DNA of 64,000 bases from Mycolicibacterium hodleri (GCF_025822245.1 NZ_JACKTL010000026.1:367296-431295), one strand, 5' to 3'. Positions 49,784 through 60,995 are shown, numbered from the stretch's first letter. Made by a program: numbers and translations. The notes: generated by a model not told the origin, from the letters alone.

Positions 49784-51148
49784 CTAGCCGTGCCCGATCC
49801 GCAGGAACTCCGCCACGTTCGTCAACTTCACCCGCGGCCGACCCATCGGTCCGCCGGTGTTCCGTTCGTGGGCGTCGATCACCTTCCAATGGTCGCCGGT
49901 GACGAGGTGGGGTTGCCGCGACAGCAACCACTCCATGGTGTCCTCGTGCGCCTCGGCGAGGTCGGCCGCCGCGAGGTCCGCCAGCAGGGTCTCGACGGTG
50001 GCCGCCGAGTCCTTCTTGTTGCTGCCGATGACGCCTGACGGGCCGCGCTTGATCCACCCGACGACGTAGGAGTTGCGAGTGCCGTCGACGCGGCCGTCGG
50101 TGTGCGGAATGGTCCCCGAACGCTCGTCGAACGGGAGCCCCGGTGTGGGCACGCCCCGATATCCGACCGCGCGGACCACCAACTGCGCGGGCAATTCCTC
50201 GCGCGCCCCGGTGTCCTTGGCCACCAGTCGGCCACCGTCGTCCACCAGCTCGTTGCGGCCGAGCACGATCGAGGTGACCCGGTCGTCGCCCTTGATCTCG
50301 ATCGGCGAGGTGTGGAACCGGAACACGATGCGCCGCTTGGCTCCTCGCGGAGGCTTGTCCGCATACGAGCGCAACACCTTGACGTTCTGCTTGACGGTCT
50401 TGCCCGCCGCCTCGAGGTCCTCGTCGGAGATGCCTGCGAAGTCCGCCGGGTCGACGACCACGTCCACCTCGGCCATCGCCTCCAGGTCGCCGAGCTCCCG
50501 CAACTCCAGCGTGGTGAACGTGGCCTGCAGCGGGCCGCGGCGCCCGAGGACCACCACCTCCTCGACGCCCCGCGCGTGCAGCGACTCCAGGGCGTGGTTG
50601 GCGATGTCGGTGTTGGCCAGCGCATCGGGATCACTGACCAGGATGCGGGCGACGTCGAGGGCCACGTTGCCGTTGCCGACCACGACGGCTCGCCCGGTCG
50701 ACAGGTCCGGGGCCATCTCCTCGAAGTGCGGGTGGGCGTTGTACCAACCGACGAAGTCGACGGCCGCGACGCTGCCCGGCAACTCTTCGCCGGGAATCCC
50801 GAGTGGGCGGTCGGCCTGCGCCCCCACGGCGTAGATCACCGCGTCGTAGCGGTCGGCCAGCTCCTCGGCCTGGACGTCCTCACCCACTCGGATGTTGCCG
50901 AAGAAGCGGAAGCGGGGATCGCTCGCCACCTTCTCGAACTGGGCGCTGATGGTCTTGATCTTCGGGTGGTCGGGGGCCACGCCGGAACGCACCAGACCCC
51001 ACGGCGTCGGCAGCATCTCCAACACGTCGACCCGCACGTCCCTGGACTCCTCCGAGCCGGTCGACGAGTCCGCGAACTTCAGCAGCGAGGCCGCGGCAAA
51101 GTAGCCCGACGGACCGGAACCGACGATCGCCACGTGGTATGGGCGCAT
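49784..51148 (-). CDS. fprA: NADPH-ferredoxin reductase FprA
   Basis: FAD enzyme of the adrenodoxin-reductase family, 454 residues, passing electrons from NADPH to ferredoxins and hence to cytochromes P450. FAD motif GSGPSGYFAA starts at residue 10; PTPWGLVRSGVAPDHPKIK is the family signature. The NADP site GNGNVALDVARIL lies in the middle, and GWIKRGPSGVIGSNKKDSAATV near the end. GGAGGG lies nine bases before the ATG. Position next to prfB is as in M. tuberculosis Rv3106. Confidence 0.95.
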   Translation of the reverse strand: MRPYHVAIVGSGPSGYFAAASLLKFADSSTGSEESRDVRVDVLEMLPTPWGLVRSGVAPDHPKIKTISAQFEKVASDPRFRFFGNIRVGEDVQAEELADRYDAVIYAVGAQADRPLGIPGEELPGSVAAVDFVGWYNAHPHFEEMAPDLSTGRAVVVGNGNVALDVARILVSDPDALANTDIANHALESLHARGVEEVVVLGRRGPLQATFTTLELRELGDLEAMAEVDVVVDPADFAGISDEDLEAAGKTVKQNVKVLRSYADKPPRGAKRRIVFRFHTSPIEIKGDDRVTSIVLGRNELVDDGGRLVAKDTGAREELPAQLVVRAVGYRGVPTPGLPFDERSGTIPHTDGRVDGTRNSYVVGWIKRGPSGVIGSNKKDSAATVETLLADLAAADLAEAHEDTMEWLLSRQPHLVTGDHWKVIDAHERNTGGPMGRPRVKLTNVAEFLRIGHG

Positions 51149-51256
51149 CTATTAGCCCTCCAAGGGGAAGCTGAGTAGGCCCGGAAACGCGCAAGGGGCT
51201 GTCGCGTCGTCGCCGGGCTGGTTACCAAGCCGATGCTAGACCCGGACAACGGTCGG

Positions 51257-51262
51257 TAACCT
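51257..51262 (+). promoter_or_regulatory. -10 box of prfB, leaderless arrangement
   Basis: TAACCT fits TANNNT and ends eight bases before the GTG, so transcription would begin at or one base from the start codon. No Shine-Dalgarno is present in the gap, which agrees with a leaderless message. No -35 is recognisable. Confidence 0.4.
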
Positions 51263-51270
51263 GATCTCCC

Positions 51271-52366
<1,096 letters not shown>

Positions 52367-52377
<11 letters not shown>

Positions 52378-53338
52378 CACGTTCTTGGCACTCAGTTGGG
52401 CCGACAGTTGGCACGACTTCTGGCGCGGTGACATCGGGGAATGGATCATCACGCGCGGTCTTCGGATCGTGATGTTGATCCTGGCTGCCATCTTGGCGGC
52501 CCGATTCGTCCAGTGGACGGCCCGCAAGATCACCCGCCGCATCGACGCCGACTTCCGCGAGAGCGACGCCTTGGTGCGGTCGGAGACCACCAAGCACCGG
52601 CAGGCGGTCGCCTCGGTCATCTCCTGGGTCACGATCGCGCTGCTGTGCGTCATGGTCCTGGTGGAGATCACCGACATCGTGGCGATCCCCGTCGGCTCGC
52701 TGGTGGCGCCGGCCGCCGTCCTCGGCGCGGCGCTGGGTTTCGGTGCGCAACGCGTCGTCCAGGACCTGCTGTCGGGTTTCTTCATCATCACCGAGAAGCA
52801 GTACGGCTTCGGTGACCTGGTGGCGCTGACGGTGTCGGGCATCGCGCTGCCGGCCGAGGGCACCGTCGAGGACGTCACGCTGCGCGTCACCAAGCTGCGG
52901 TCCAGCGAGGGCGAGGTGTTCACGATCCCGAACGGTCAGATCGTGAAGACCGTCAACCAGTCCAAGGACTGGGCGCGCGCGGTGGTGGACATCCCGGTCC
53001 CCACCACCGCCGATCTGAGCAAGGTCAACGACGTGCTGCACCAGGTGTGCGACCAGGCCATGGAGGACGAGCACATGGCCGCCCTGATGCTGGACAAGCC
53101 GCAGCTGATGGGCGTCGAGAGCATCGAGCTGGAGACGGTGAACCTGCGGATGGTAGCCCGCACGCTGCCCGGCAAGCAGTTCGAGGTCGGCAGGCAGCTG
53201 CGCGTGCTCGTCGTCGCGGCGTTGCGACGCGCGGGCATCGCCAGCCCGGCCGAGTCGTCGCCGACGGTGGGCGCGCTGTCGCCCACGGCGACGTCGGCCA
53301 TTGCCGAGGACCCGCAGAACGGGGGTCAGGACAAGTGA
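52367..53338 (+). CDS. Small-conductance mechanosensitive channel (MscS family)
   Basis: A 323-residue membrane protein that opens on membrane tension. One helix lies near residues 25-45 and two more at about 83-105 and 108-130. The pore-lining helix contains [33 protein letters not shown], the family hallmark, followed by the beta domain with [29 protein letters not shown] polar Ser/Thr/Ala tail ends the protein. The ATG is inside the last 11 bases of prfB. Confidence 0.93.
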
Positions 53339-53880
53339 AGTTCAACCTCAACTTCCGCAAGGCGGGCGAAGGCCGCGAGTGGCCGGCATACCTGCCGGGC
53401 GGACGGGTGCGCACGTCGACCGCCGCCCTCATCGTCGCCTTCTGCTTCACGTGGTGGCTGCACGCGACCTACGCCCCGCCACCGCCGGCCGCGTCGGAGC
53501 CAACTCAGGTGGTGCCGCCCGGGTACGTGCCCGACCCGGAGTACACCTGGGTTCCGCGTACCAACGTCGAGACGCGGCCGAAGACGACGTACAGCACGCC
53601 GAGGACGTCCAGGACCACCGAGACCTCGACGACGGAGTCCACGACCCCGACGGAGACCACCAGCGGTACGGGAACGCCCACCACGAGCGCGCCGGAGACG
53701 GCGACGACCGTCGTCGACCCCGACGGGCCGGGACCACTGCCGCCGACGACCTTGACGCAGACCCCGATCACGTCTCCCGGCCAGCCGGTGCCCAACCGTT
53801 CGGGCACGTCGACCACCACGACGACGGCGATCCTGCCGGGCATCACGCTGCCCGTACTGGTGCCCCCGCCACCCGGGTAG
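53335..53880 (+). CDS. Single-pass Thr/Pro-rich membrane protein
   Basis: A 181-residue protein: a basic N-terminus ([15 protein letters not shown]), one membrane helix at about residues 27-47 ([19 protein letters not shown]), then a Pro-rich stretch and a long extracytoplasmic tail. The tail is rich in Thr/Ser/Pro (runs such as [16 protein letters not shown]), ends in [10 protein letters not shown] and is plausibly mannosylated. The GTG overlaps the channel stop (GTGA). A protein of this build sits between the channel and ftsE in mycobacteria (Rv3103c position). Function unknown; wall-related or linked to FtsEX by context. Confidence 0.82.
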   Translation: MKFNLNFRKAGEGREWPAYLPGGRVRTSTAALIVAFCFTWWLHATYAPPPPAASEPTQVVPPGYVPDPEYTWVPRTNVETRPKTTYSTPRTSRTTETSTTESTTPTETTSGTGTPTTSAPETATTVVDPDGPGPLPPTTLTQTPITSPGQPVPNRSGTSTTTTTAILPGITLPVLVPPPPG

Positions 53881-53904
53881 TCGGGGGCTCGAAGTCGGCC
53901 CGGC

Positions 53905-53910
53905 TACACT
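53905..53910 (+). promoter_or_regulatory. -10 box before ftsE
   Basis: TACACT fits the TANNNT pattern and ends eight bases before an in-frame GTG (53919) and eleven before the ftsE ATG. A transcript from here would be leaderless or nearly so. No -35 is seen. Confidence 0.4.
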
Positions 53911-53921
53911 GGCGTGCCGTG

Positions 53922-54611
<690 letters not shown>

Positions 54612-55508
54612 GTGCGCTTCGGCTTTCTCGTCAACGAAGTCCTGACAGGGCTTCGTCGCAACGTCACCATGACGGTCGCCATGATCTTGACGACCGCCAT
54701 CTCGATCGGCCTGTTCGGCGGCGGCCTGCTGGTCGTCCGCCTCGCCGACAGCTCGAGAGGCATCTATCTCGACCGCGTCGAGAGTCAGGTCTTCCTGACC
54801 AACGACATCTCCGCCAACGACCCCACGTGCGACGGCGACCCGTGCAAGGCGGTGCGCAAGCAGATCGAGGATCGCACCGACGTGAAGTCGGTCCGGTTCC
54901 TCAACCAGAGCGACGCGTACGAGGACGCGATCAAGAAGTTCCCGCAATACAAAGACGTTGCGGGCAAGGATGCGTTTCCCGCATCATTCGTGGTGAAGCT
55001 CGACGACCCCGAGCAGCACAAGGACTTCGACAACGCGCTCAAGGCTCAGCCCGGTGTCCTCAACGTGCTGAATCAGAAGGACTTGATCGACAGGCTCTTC
55101 GCGGTGCTCGACGGGCTGAGTGCGGCGGCGTTCGCCATCGCCTTGGTTCAGGCCGTCGGAGCAATCCTGCTGATAGCCAACATGGTTCAGGTCGCGGCCT
55201 ACACGCGAAGAACGGAGATCGGCATCATGCGCTTGGTGGGCGCGAGCCGCTGGTACACCCAGCTGCCGTTCCTCGTCGAGGCGATGCTGGCCGCGTTCAT
55301 CGGCGTGGTGATCGCGATCGGGGGGCTGATCCTGGTGCGGGCGCTGTTCCTCGAGAAGGCGTTGAAACAGTTCTACGACGCCAACCTGATTGCCCAGGTC
55401 GACTATCAGGACGTCCTCTACTTCAGCGCGCCCATCATGCTGTTCCTCGGCTTGGCGATGTCCGGTGTCACGGCGTACGTCACCCTGCGGCTGTACGTAC
55501 GGCGTTAG
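54612..55508 (+). CDS. ftsX: Cell-division membrane protein FtsX
   Basis: Membrane partner of FtsE, 298 residues with four helices. The first helix is near 20-42. The large extracytoplasmic loop follows (about 45-165, with the C-x4-C pair in [10 protein letters not shown]), and it contacts the peptidoglycan hydrolase. Helices 2-4 are in the C-terminal half, with the [27 protein letters not shown] coupling helix between 2 and 3. The GTG start abuts the ftsE stop. Confidence 0.95.
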   Translation: MRFGFLVNEVLTGLRRNVTMTVAMILTTAISIGLFGGGLLVVRLADSSRGIYLDRVESQVFLTNDISANDPTCDGDPCKAVRKQIEDRTDVKSVRFLNQSDAYEDAIKKFPQYKDVAGKDAFPASFVVKLDDPEQHKDFDNALKAQPGVLNVLNQKDLIDRLFAVLDGLSAAAFAIALVQAVGAILLIANMVQVAAYTRRTEIGIMRLVGASRWYTQLPFLVEAMLAAFIGVVIAIGGLILVRALFLEKALKQFYDANLIAQVDYQDVLYFSAPIMLFLGLAMSGVTAYVTLRLYVRR

Positions 55509-55510
55509 CG

Positions 55511-56011
55511 GTGGCCAAGAAATCGGCCGCGGAGGTCAAGAAGCACCGGAACAACCAGGTCGTCGCGACCAATCGCAAGGCGCGGCACAATTATTCGATC
55601 CTGGAGACGTTCGAGGCCGGCGTGGCGTTGATGGGCACCGAGGTGAAGAGCCTCCGCGAGGGGCAGGCGTCGCTGGCCGACTCCTTCGCCACCGTCGACG
55701 ACGGCGAAGTGTGGTTGCGCAACCTGCACATCCCCGAGTACCACCACGGCTCGTGGACCAACCACTCGCCTCGGCGCAACCGGAAACTGCTGCTCCACCG
55801 CGGTCAGATCGACAACCTCATCGGCAAGATCAGGGACGGCAACCTTTCGCTGGTTCCGCTGTCGCTGTACTTCACCGACGGCAAGGTCAAGGTCGAACTC
55901 GCGCTGGCTCGCGGTAAGCAGGCCCACGACAAGCGCCAGGATTTGGCCAAGCGCGACGCCGACCGGGAAGTGATCCGCGAACTCGGCAGGCGCACCAAGG
56001 GCATGAGCTGA
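55511..56011 (+). CDS. smpB: SsrA-binding protein SmpB
   Basis: tmRNA-binding protein for rescue of stalled ribosomes (trans-translation), 166 residues. The OB-fold blocks are NRKARHNYSILETFEAGVALMGTEVKSLR, SFATVDDGEVWLRNLHIPEY and RRNRKLLLHRGQIDNLIGKI. The C-terminal tail that fills the empty mRNA channel is ALARGKQAHDKRQDLAKRDADREVIREL. The GTG is two bases after the ftsX stop. No tmRNA gene is seen in the window. Confidence 0.96.
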   Translation: MAKKSAAEVKKHRNNQVVATNRKARHNYSILETFEAGVALMGTEVKSLREGQASLADSFATVDDGEVWLRNLHIPEYHHGSWTNHSPRRNRKLLLHRGQIDNLIGKIRDGNLSLVPLSLYFTDGKVKVELALARGKQAHDKRQDLAKRDADREVIRELGRRTKGMS

Positions 56012-56028
56012 TCGGGGTCGTCCTGGCC

Positions 56029-56853
56029 TTGGTGTCCGGAATCGGCTACGGGCTGAGCGACTTCGTCGGTGGACTGGCGTCGCGTCGGGTCGCCGCGCTG
56101 CGCGTGGTGCTGGTGTCCTATCCGGTGGCCCTGGTGCTGTTGACGGTGCTGTCCGTCGTCGTCGGTGGTCACGTGTCGACGCCCGCGGTCGTGTGGGGCG
56201 GCCTGTGTGGGCTCAGCCAGGCGTTCGGCGTGTGGTGGTTCTACGCGGCGCTCGGTGCCGGTCCGATGTCGTTGGTGTCACCGCTGACGGCGATCCTGGT
56301 CGCGGGTGTTCCCATCGTGGCGGGCGTGACGCTGGGGGAGCGGCCGAGCGCGTCGGCCGTCACCGGAATCGGGCTTGCGTTGATCGCGGTCGTGCTGGTG
56401 AGTCGCGAAGTGCGCGACGAGGATTCGACTGCCCACCGCTTCACGACGAAGGTGGCATGGCTGACGCTTGGTGCGGGCCTCGCCTTCGGACTCAACTTCG
56501 TGTTGATCGACCAGGCACCGCCGGACGCACGGCTCTGGCCGCTGGTGTTCGCCCGACTGACGGCAAGCCTGATGATCCTCGCGATCGCCGCGACGTCGGG
56601 CAATCTCCGCGTCCCGTCCGGCGTGCCGATGAAGCTGGCGCTGGCGGCCGGCGTGCTGGACACCGTCGCCAACGTGTCGGTGCTCCTGGCGCTGCAGGCG
56701 TCGCTGCTGTCGCTGACCAGCGTTCTGGTCTCGCTCTACCCGGCGGGCACGGTGCTGCTCGCGTTGGTGGTGCTCAAGGAGAGGGTCACTCGGTGGCAGG
56801 CGGCCGGGATGGTGCTCGCCATTGCCGCGGTGGGGTTGATCGCCGCGGGATAG
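56029..56853 (+). CDS. EamA/DMT-superfamily transporter
   Basis: Drug/metabolite exporter-type membrane protein with two EamA repeats and about ten helices. The first repeat includes YGLSDFVGGLASRRV and GPMSLVSPLTAILVAGVPIVAGVTLGERPSASAVTGIGLALIAVVLVS. The second has the same ending, LVSLYPAGTVLLALVVLKERVTRWQAAGMVLAIAAVGLIAAG. The N-terminus is uncertain: the earliest usual start codon is a TTG (56029), with GTG next, but the frame is open and hydrophobic back into the smpB stop, so translation may begin slightly earlier at a rare codon. Substrate unknown. Confidence 0.85.
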   Translation: MVSGIGYGLSDFVGGLASRRVAALRVVLVSYPVALVLLTVLSVVVGGHVSTPAVVWGGLCGLSQAFGVWWFYAALGAGPMSLVSPLTAILVAGVPIVAGVTLGERPSASAVTGIGLALIAVVLVSREVRDEDSTAHRFTTKVAWLTLGAGLAFGLNFVLIDQAPPDARLWPLVFARLTASLMILAIAATSGNLRVPSGVPMKLALAAGVLDTVANVSVLLALQASLLSLTSVLVSLYPAGTVLLALVVLKERVTRWQAAGMVLAIAAVGLIAAG

Positions 56854-56908
56854 GCGCGGTCCGGTCGGTCAGTAGGATCGAACGTGCGTTGAGCGGAGGG
56901 GGTGCGGA

Positions 56909-58141
56909 ATGGCGAGTGACGCCGTGATCCGCGAGTTGACTGCGGCCGTTGCGCGAACTCCCGACGCCGTCGAACTACGGTTGCACCTCGTCGACCTCCT
57001 GATTCAGCAGGGCAGGTACACCGAGGCGCTCACCCACTGCAGCGCCGCGCTGGCCCAGGACGCCTCCAACGCCGCGGCGCTGAGCCTGTTGCAACGATGC
57101 ACCGCCGGTCTGGCCACGGGCACCGTGACCGAGGCGCCGACGCCCAGCCCGAAGCCTGAGTTCAACTGGTCGGCCGCCGAGGAGGAGGTGTCCGACATCA
57201 TCGGCCCCGCCTTCGTCGACGGTGACGCCGAGACCGCCGACGGGGTCGACGCCACCGACGTCGACGTGGTCCGACGCAGTGAGGTCACCCTCGCCGACGT
57301 CGCGGGCATGGAGGCGGTCAAACAGCGGCTCGAGGTGTCCCTGCTCGGACCCATCCGCAATCCCGAGCTGATGCGGGCCTACAAGGTCAACGCTCGCGGT
57401 GGCCTGCTGATGTACGGCCCGCCGGGGTGCGGCAAGACGTACCTGGCCAGGGCGGTGGCCGGCGAACTCGGGGCGAACTTCTACGCCGTCGGCATCGCGG
57501 ACGTGCTGCAGCACTGGCTTGGCGACAGCGAACGCGCGCTCAACCGCATCTTCGACACGGCCCGCCGCAACGCGCCGTGCGTGCTGTTCTTCGACGAGGT
57601 GGACGCCCTTGGGCAGCGGCGCGCGGCGCTGAGCAACGGCTCGGGCCTTCGCGTCGTCGTCAACGCGCTTCTCGCCGAGCTGGATACCGCCACGTCGTCC
57701 AACGACGGCGTGTACGTGCTGGCGGCGACCAACATGCCCTGGGACGTCGACCCGGCGCTGCGTAGGCCCGGCCGGTTCGACCGGATGATCTTCGTCGGGC
57801 TGCCCGACACGGAGGCGCGCGCCGCCATCGTGCGGATGAATCTGCGCGACCGGCCGGTCGAGCGCATCGACCCCGCCTCCGTCGCGAAGCGGACCGACGG
57901 CTTCTCCGGTGCCGACATCGCCCACGTCTGCGACACCGCGACGCAGCTCGCGATGGCGGACTCGTTGAGGGCCGGAGAGGTCCGGCCGGTCCGCATGAGC
58001 GACGTCGACGCCGCGCTGGTGCAGATTCGTCCCAGTGCGGGCCCGTGGTTCGACACCGCGCGCAACGTCGTCGAATTCGCCAACGGCGACGGCACCTACG
58101 ACGAGCTGGCCACCTATCTGCGCCGCAAGAAGATGCGTTGA
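56909..58141 (+). CDS. AAA+ ATPase with N-terminal TPR-like helices
   Basis: A 410-residue CDC48/FtsH-type AAA+ ATPase without a protease domain. Residues 1-65 form paired helices of TPR type (LRLHLVDLLIQQGRYTEALTHCSAALAQDASNAAAL), then an acidic linker. The ATPase core has Walker A GPPGCGKT (170-177), pore loop near 199-204, Walker B LFFDE (226-230), sensor 1 N275 and arginine fingers in RRPGRFDR. Strong Shine-Dalgarno (GGAGGGGG). The stop overlaps the TTG start of a TPR membrane protein. The build recalls EccA of type VII secretion (TPR plus AAA+), but no ESX genes are nearby. Confidence 0.88.
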   Translation: MASDAVIRELTAAVARTPDAVELRLHLVDLLIQQGRYTEALTHCSAALAQDASNAAALSLLQRCTAGLATGTVTEAPTPSPKPEFNWSAAEEEVSDIIGPAFVDGDAETADGVDATDVDVVRRSEVTLADVAGMEAVKQRLEVSLLGPIRNPELMRAYKVNARGGLLMYGPPGCGKTYLARAVAGELGANFYAVGIADVLQHWLGDSERALNRIFDTARRNAPCVLFFDEVDALGQRRAALSNGSGLRVVVNALLAELDTATSSNDGVYVLAATNMPWDVDPALRRPGRFDRMIFVGLPDTEARAAIVRMNLRDRPVERIDPASVAKRTDGFSGADIAHVCDTATQLAMADSLRAGEVRPVRMSDVDAALVQIRPSAGPWFDTARNVVEFANGDGTYDELATYLRRKKMR

Positions 58142-59169
58142 CCGCTGCCGGTGACACCGACGGCGTCGTCGCCCTCGCCACCGCGTACGCCGACGCCCGC
58201 AACCACGCCCGCGCCGAGGAGGTGCTGCGGGAGGCGCTGGTCACCGCCCCCGACAACGCGGTGCTGCTGGCGAACCTGGCGAGGGTGCAGGTGCTGACCC
58301 GGCAGTACGACGCCGCCGCTCGTAACGCCTATGCCGCACTGGCCATTTCGCCCGAGTACGGCTTTGCGATGCGGATCTACGCCGTCGCGCTCGACGCGGC
58401 GGGGCGGGTGGACCAAGCGCTGTACATGGCATGGCGCGGTGTCGCCGCCCAGCCCCGTGACCGCCTCGCCCACTTCGTGTACGCCGAGATGCTGCTGAAG
58501 GTCGGACGGCCTCATGACGCGCTCTTCGTGGTCGGCGAGGCGCTGCGGCTGGACCCCACCAGCGCCGACAGCCACGTCCTGCGCGGCCAGATCCTGGCCC
58601 GGCTTGGCAGGTCCGAGGAGTCGACCAGCGCGTATGAGCAAGCCCTGCAACTGGATCCGGCCAACGCGTCGGCCGTCCACAACATTGGCGTCAACCGCCT
58701 CGCCCGCAGCAAGTGGTCGGCGGCGTTGAGCGGGTTCCTCGGCGCCGCGAGGCTCGACCCGGATCTCGGCGACCTGGCGCGGCGCAACATCGGCATCACC
58801 CTGGCCCGGCTCCTGCGGCTGGCGACCGTGGGGGTGCTGGTCCTGGGTTGGGTGATCATCGTCAGCATTCCCGCCGTCGGGCAGGGCACCAGTCCCGACG
58901 TGGGTCACCGCATCGCCGTCGGTGTGTGCACGCTGGCGTTGCTGGCCTACGCGGGGTGGCTGAGCCGAGTCGTCCCGATGCGTACGTGGCGGTCGGTCCT
59001 GCGAACGCAGCGCCCGCTGGCGCTCCGGGTGGGGCTGCTCGTCGGTGCCATCCCCCTTGGCGTGCTCGCCGTCGTCAGCGGCGGTCTGACGGTGGTCGAG
59101 ATCGTGGGCCCGGTGCTGCTGTTCGGCGCCGTCGTCGTGACGGTGGTCGCGCGGTTCGCAGGCGGCTAG
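58138..59169 (+). CDS. TPR-repeat protein with C-terminal membrane segments
   Basis: A 343-residue protein starting with TTG that overlaps the AAA+ stop (TTGA). Residues 1-210 hold about six TPR-like helix pairs (for example ARAEEVLREALVTAPDNAVLLANLARV and HDALFVVGEALRLDPTSADSHVLRGQILARLGR). Residues 215-343 hold four hydrophobic helices. The TPR part should face the cytoplasm where the AAA+ partner is. No enzymatic motif. The natural inference is a membrane anchor or client adaptor for the ATPase. Confidence 0.82.
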   Translation: MTAAGDTDGVVALATAYADARNHARAEEVLREALVTAPDNAVLLANLARVQVLTRQYDAAARNAYAALAISPEYGFAMRIYAVALDAAGRVDQALYMAWRGVAAQPRDRLAHFVYAEMLLKVGRPHDALFVVGEALRLDPTSADSHVLRGQILARLGRSEESTSAYEQALQLDPANASAVHNIGVNRLARSKWSAALSGFLGAARLDPDLGDLARRNIGITLARLLRLATVGVLVLGWVIIVSIPAVGQGTSPDVGHRIAVGVCTLALLAYAGWLSRVVPMRTWRSVLRTQRPLALRVGLLVGAIPLGVLAVVSGGLTVVEIVGPVLLFGAVVVTVVARFAGG

Positions 59170-59182
59170 TGCGGACGGGCGG

Positions 59183-59959
59183 TTACGAGCCGGGCGCGCG
59201 GACGACGGTCAGGCCCGCCGCGGTGAAGGGCTGCGTCTGCTCGTCGGTCGCCGACTCGTCGGTGACCAACGTCGTGCCCGGCGGGATCGGGGCCCACGCG
59301 TGGAACGGCCGGCTGCCCAACTTGCCGGCGTGAGCCAGGACGTAGACGGTGCCGGCCCGCTCGATCATCATCTCCTTGAGCCGGGTCTGTTCCAGCTCGG
59401 CCTCGCAGATGCCGAGGGTCGCGTTGACGGCGTCGGCGCCGAGGAAGGCGCGATCGAACGTCAGGCGTTGCAGGCTTGCCTCGGCGATGGGTCCGACGAA
59501 TCCTTGGCTGAGGTGCCGCAGCGTTCCTCCGATGCACTCGACGCGGACGTCGTCGGCGTCGGCGAGCGCTTCGAGCGCGGTGAGGCCGGCGGCCACGACG
59601 GTGAGACCCGGTACGTCGCAGAGGTATTCACCCATGGCGCCCACGGTCGTACCGGCGTCGAGCAGAATCGTCTCGCCGGGTTGCACCTGTTGGGCGGCCC
59701 ACCGCGCGATGTCGTGCTTCGCCTGATAGCCCTCCAGGGCGCGTTGGCGCAGCGACGATTCCGGCTGGCGGTCGAGCGCGATCGCGCCGCCGTAGGTTCT
59801 GGCGATGAGACCCTGGGACGTCAGCTGGCCCAGGTCCCGGCGGATGGTGGAGGCGGTCACGCCGAACTGCGCCGAGAGCTCCTCGACGCTCGCCAGACCG
59901 CTCGATCGCGCGAGATGCACGATCTCGGCGCGGCGCGCCTGTGAACCACGTACCGCCAT
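59183..59959 (-). CDS. DeoR/GlpR-family regulator of the acid-sugar locus
   Basis: A 258-residue repressor. The winged helix has SVEELSAQFGVTASTIRRDLGQLTSQGLIARTYGGAI. The sugar-phosphate domain contains LLDAGTTVGAMGEYL and ends with a DeoRC fold (VTDESATDEQ). The ATG has AGGGAAGAG upstream. It is the last gene after pdxA2 on the same strand with a 10-bp gap, so it is probably autoregulated with the locus. Its likely targets are the twin palindromes at 62.2 kb, although those could equally belong to a regulator outside the window. Confidence 0.9.
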   Translation of the reverse strand: MAVRGSQARRAEIVHLARSSGLASVEELSAQFGVTASTIRRDLGQLTSQGLIARTYGGAIALDRQPESSLRQRALEGYQAKHDIARWAAQQVQPGETILLDAGTTVGAMGEYLCDVPGLTVVAAGLTALEALADADDVRVECIGGTLRHLSQGFVGPIAEASLQRLTFDRAFLGADAVNATLGICEAELEQTRLKEMMIERAGTVYVLAHAGKLGSRPFHAWAPIPPGTTLVTDESATDEQTQPFTAAGLTVVRAPGS

Positions 59960-59969
59960 GTGCTCTTCC

Positions 59970-60995
59970 CTAATCGACACTCATTGTGCTGCTTGCCATT
60001 TCAGCTGCCTGCCGCAGCGCCTCCACCATGCTACCGGCCTCGGCGATTCCCTTGCCCGCAATGTCGAAAGCGGTGCCGTGGTCGACTGAGGTGCGGATCA
60101 CCGGCAACCCGACGGTGATGTTGACGCCCGACTCGAGCCCCAACACCTTGACCGGCCCGTGGCCCTGGTCGTGATACATCGCGACGATCAAGTCGTAGTC
60201 GCCGCGGCCGGCCAGGAAGAAGGCGGTGTCTGCGGGTAGCGGACCGTGGATGTCCATGCCCTCGGCGACGAGGAGCTCGACCGCGGGGATGATCTTCTCC
60301 TCTTCTTCGCCGTAGCCGAACAGTCCGTTCTCGCCGGCGTGCGGGTTGATCCCGCACACGCCGATCTTGGGGTGCGGCGTACCGGATCGCACCAACGCCT
60401 CGTGGCCGCGGCGAATGGTTCGCTCGACGAGGCCGGGCTCGATGCGCGCGACGGCGTCGATGAGCCCGATGTGCGTGGTCACGTGGATGACCTTCATCTT
60501 GGGTGTCGAGAGCATCATCGACACCTCCTCGATGCCGGTGAAGTAGGCGAGCAGTTCGGTGTGTCCCGGGAAGACGTGCCCCGCGGCGTGCAGTGCCTCC
60601 TTGTTGAGCGGTGCCGTGCAGATGGCCTGGACGTCGCCGCGGACGGCGAGTTCGGCTGCCACGCGAAGGTATTCGTAGGCGGCGTGGCCGGCGACGGCCG
60701 ACAGCTCGCCCCATGGAAGATCGGCGGGCAGGAGGTCGAGGTCCACGACGTTGACGCGGCCCGGCGCCTTTTCTGCGGCGGCGACGTCGTCGATTCGGAC
60801 GATCTCGACGTCGACGCCGAGCAGCTCCGCAGCCTGCGCCAGACGCTTGGCGTCGCCGATGACGATCGGGTCGCAGAAGCCCATGGCGGTGTCGTCGAGC
60901 AGGGCTCGGACGATGACCTCGGGCCCGATGCCCGCGCCGTCGCCCATGGTCACCGCGACGACGGGCAGGGGAGTGGTTCGTGTCAGGAGGGTCAT
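59970..60995 (-). CDS. pdxA2: PdxA2-type 4-phospho-D-threonate/erythronate dehydrogenase
   Basis: PdxA-family NAD-dependent, metal-dependent oxidative decarboxylase, 341 residues. VAVTMGDGAGIGPEVIVRAL opens the protein. The metal and phosphate sites are PGHTELLAYF, HVTTHIGLIDAV and MYHDQGHGPVKVLGLESGVNITVGLPVIRTSVDHGTAFDIAGKG. True PdxA acts in E. coli-type vitamin B6 synthesis, which mycobacteria do not use (they have PdxS/PdxT). The coupling to a DUF1537 kinase (ATGA overlap) marks it as PdxA2, turning the 4-phosphate of a four-carbon acid sugar into dihydroxyacetone phosphate and CO2. Confidence 0.88.
   Translation of the reverse strand: MTLLTRTTPLPVVAVTMGDGAGIGPEVIVRALLDDTAMGFCDPIVIGDAKRLAQAAELLGVDVEIVRIDDVAAAEKAPGRVNVVDLDLLPADLPWGELSAVAGHAAYEYLRVAAELAVRGDVQAICTAPLNKEALHAAGHVFPGHTELLAYFTGIEEVSMMLSTPKMKVIHVTTHIGLIDAVARIEPGLVERTIRRGHEALVRSGTPHPKIGVCGINPHAGENGLFGYGEEEEKIIPAVELLVAEGMDIHGPLPADTAFFLAGRGDYDLIVAMYHDQGHGPVKVLGLESGVNITVGLPVIRTSVDHGTAFDIAGKGIAEAGSMVEALRQAAEMASSTMSVD

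Noticed and set aside
53590-53850. Possible tandem repeat or CRISPR-like pattern in the ACG/ACC-rich stretch
   Set aside because: It is simple Thr/Ser/Pro codon repetition of a membrane protein tail; no fixed repeat unit or spacers.
59970-60995. Vitamin B6 biosynthesis role for the PdxA-family gene
   Set aside because: It is coupled to a DUF1537 acid-sugar kinase and no other gene of that B6 route is present; mycobacteria use PdxS/PdxT.
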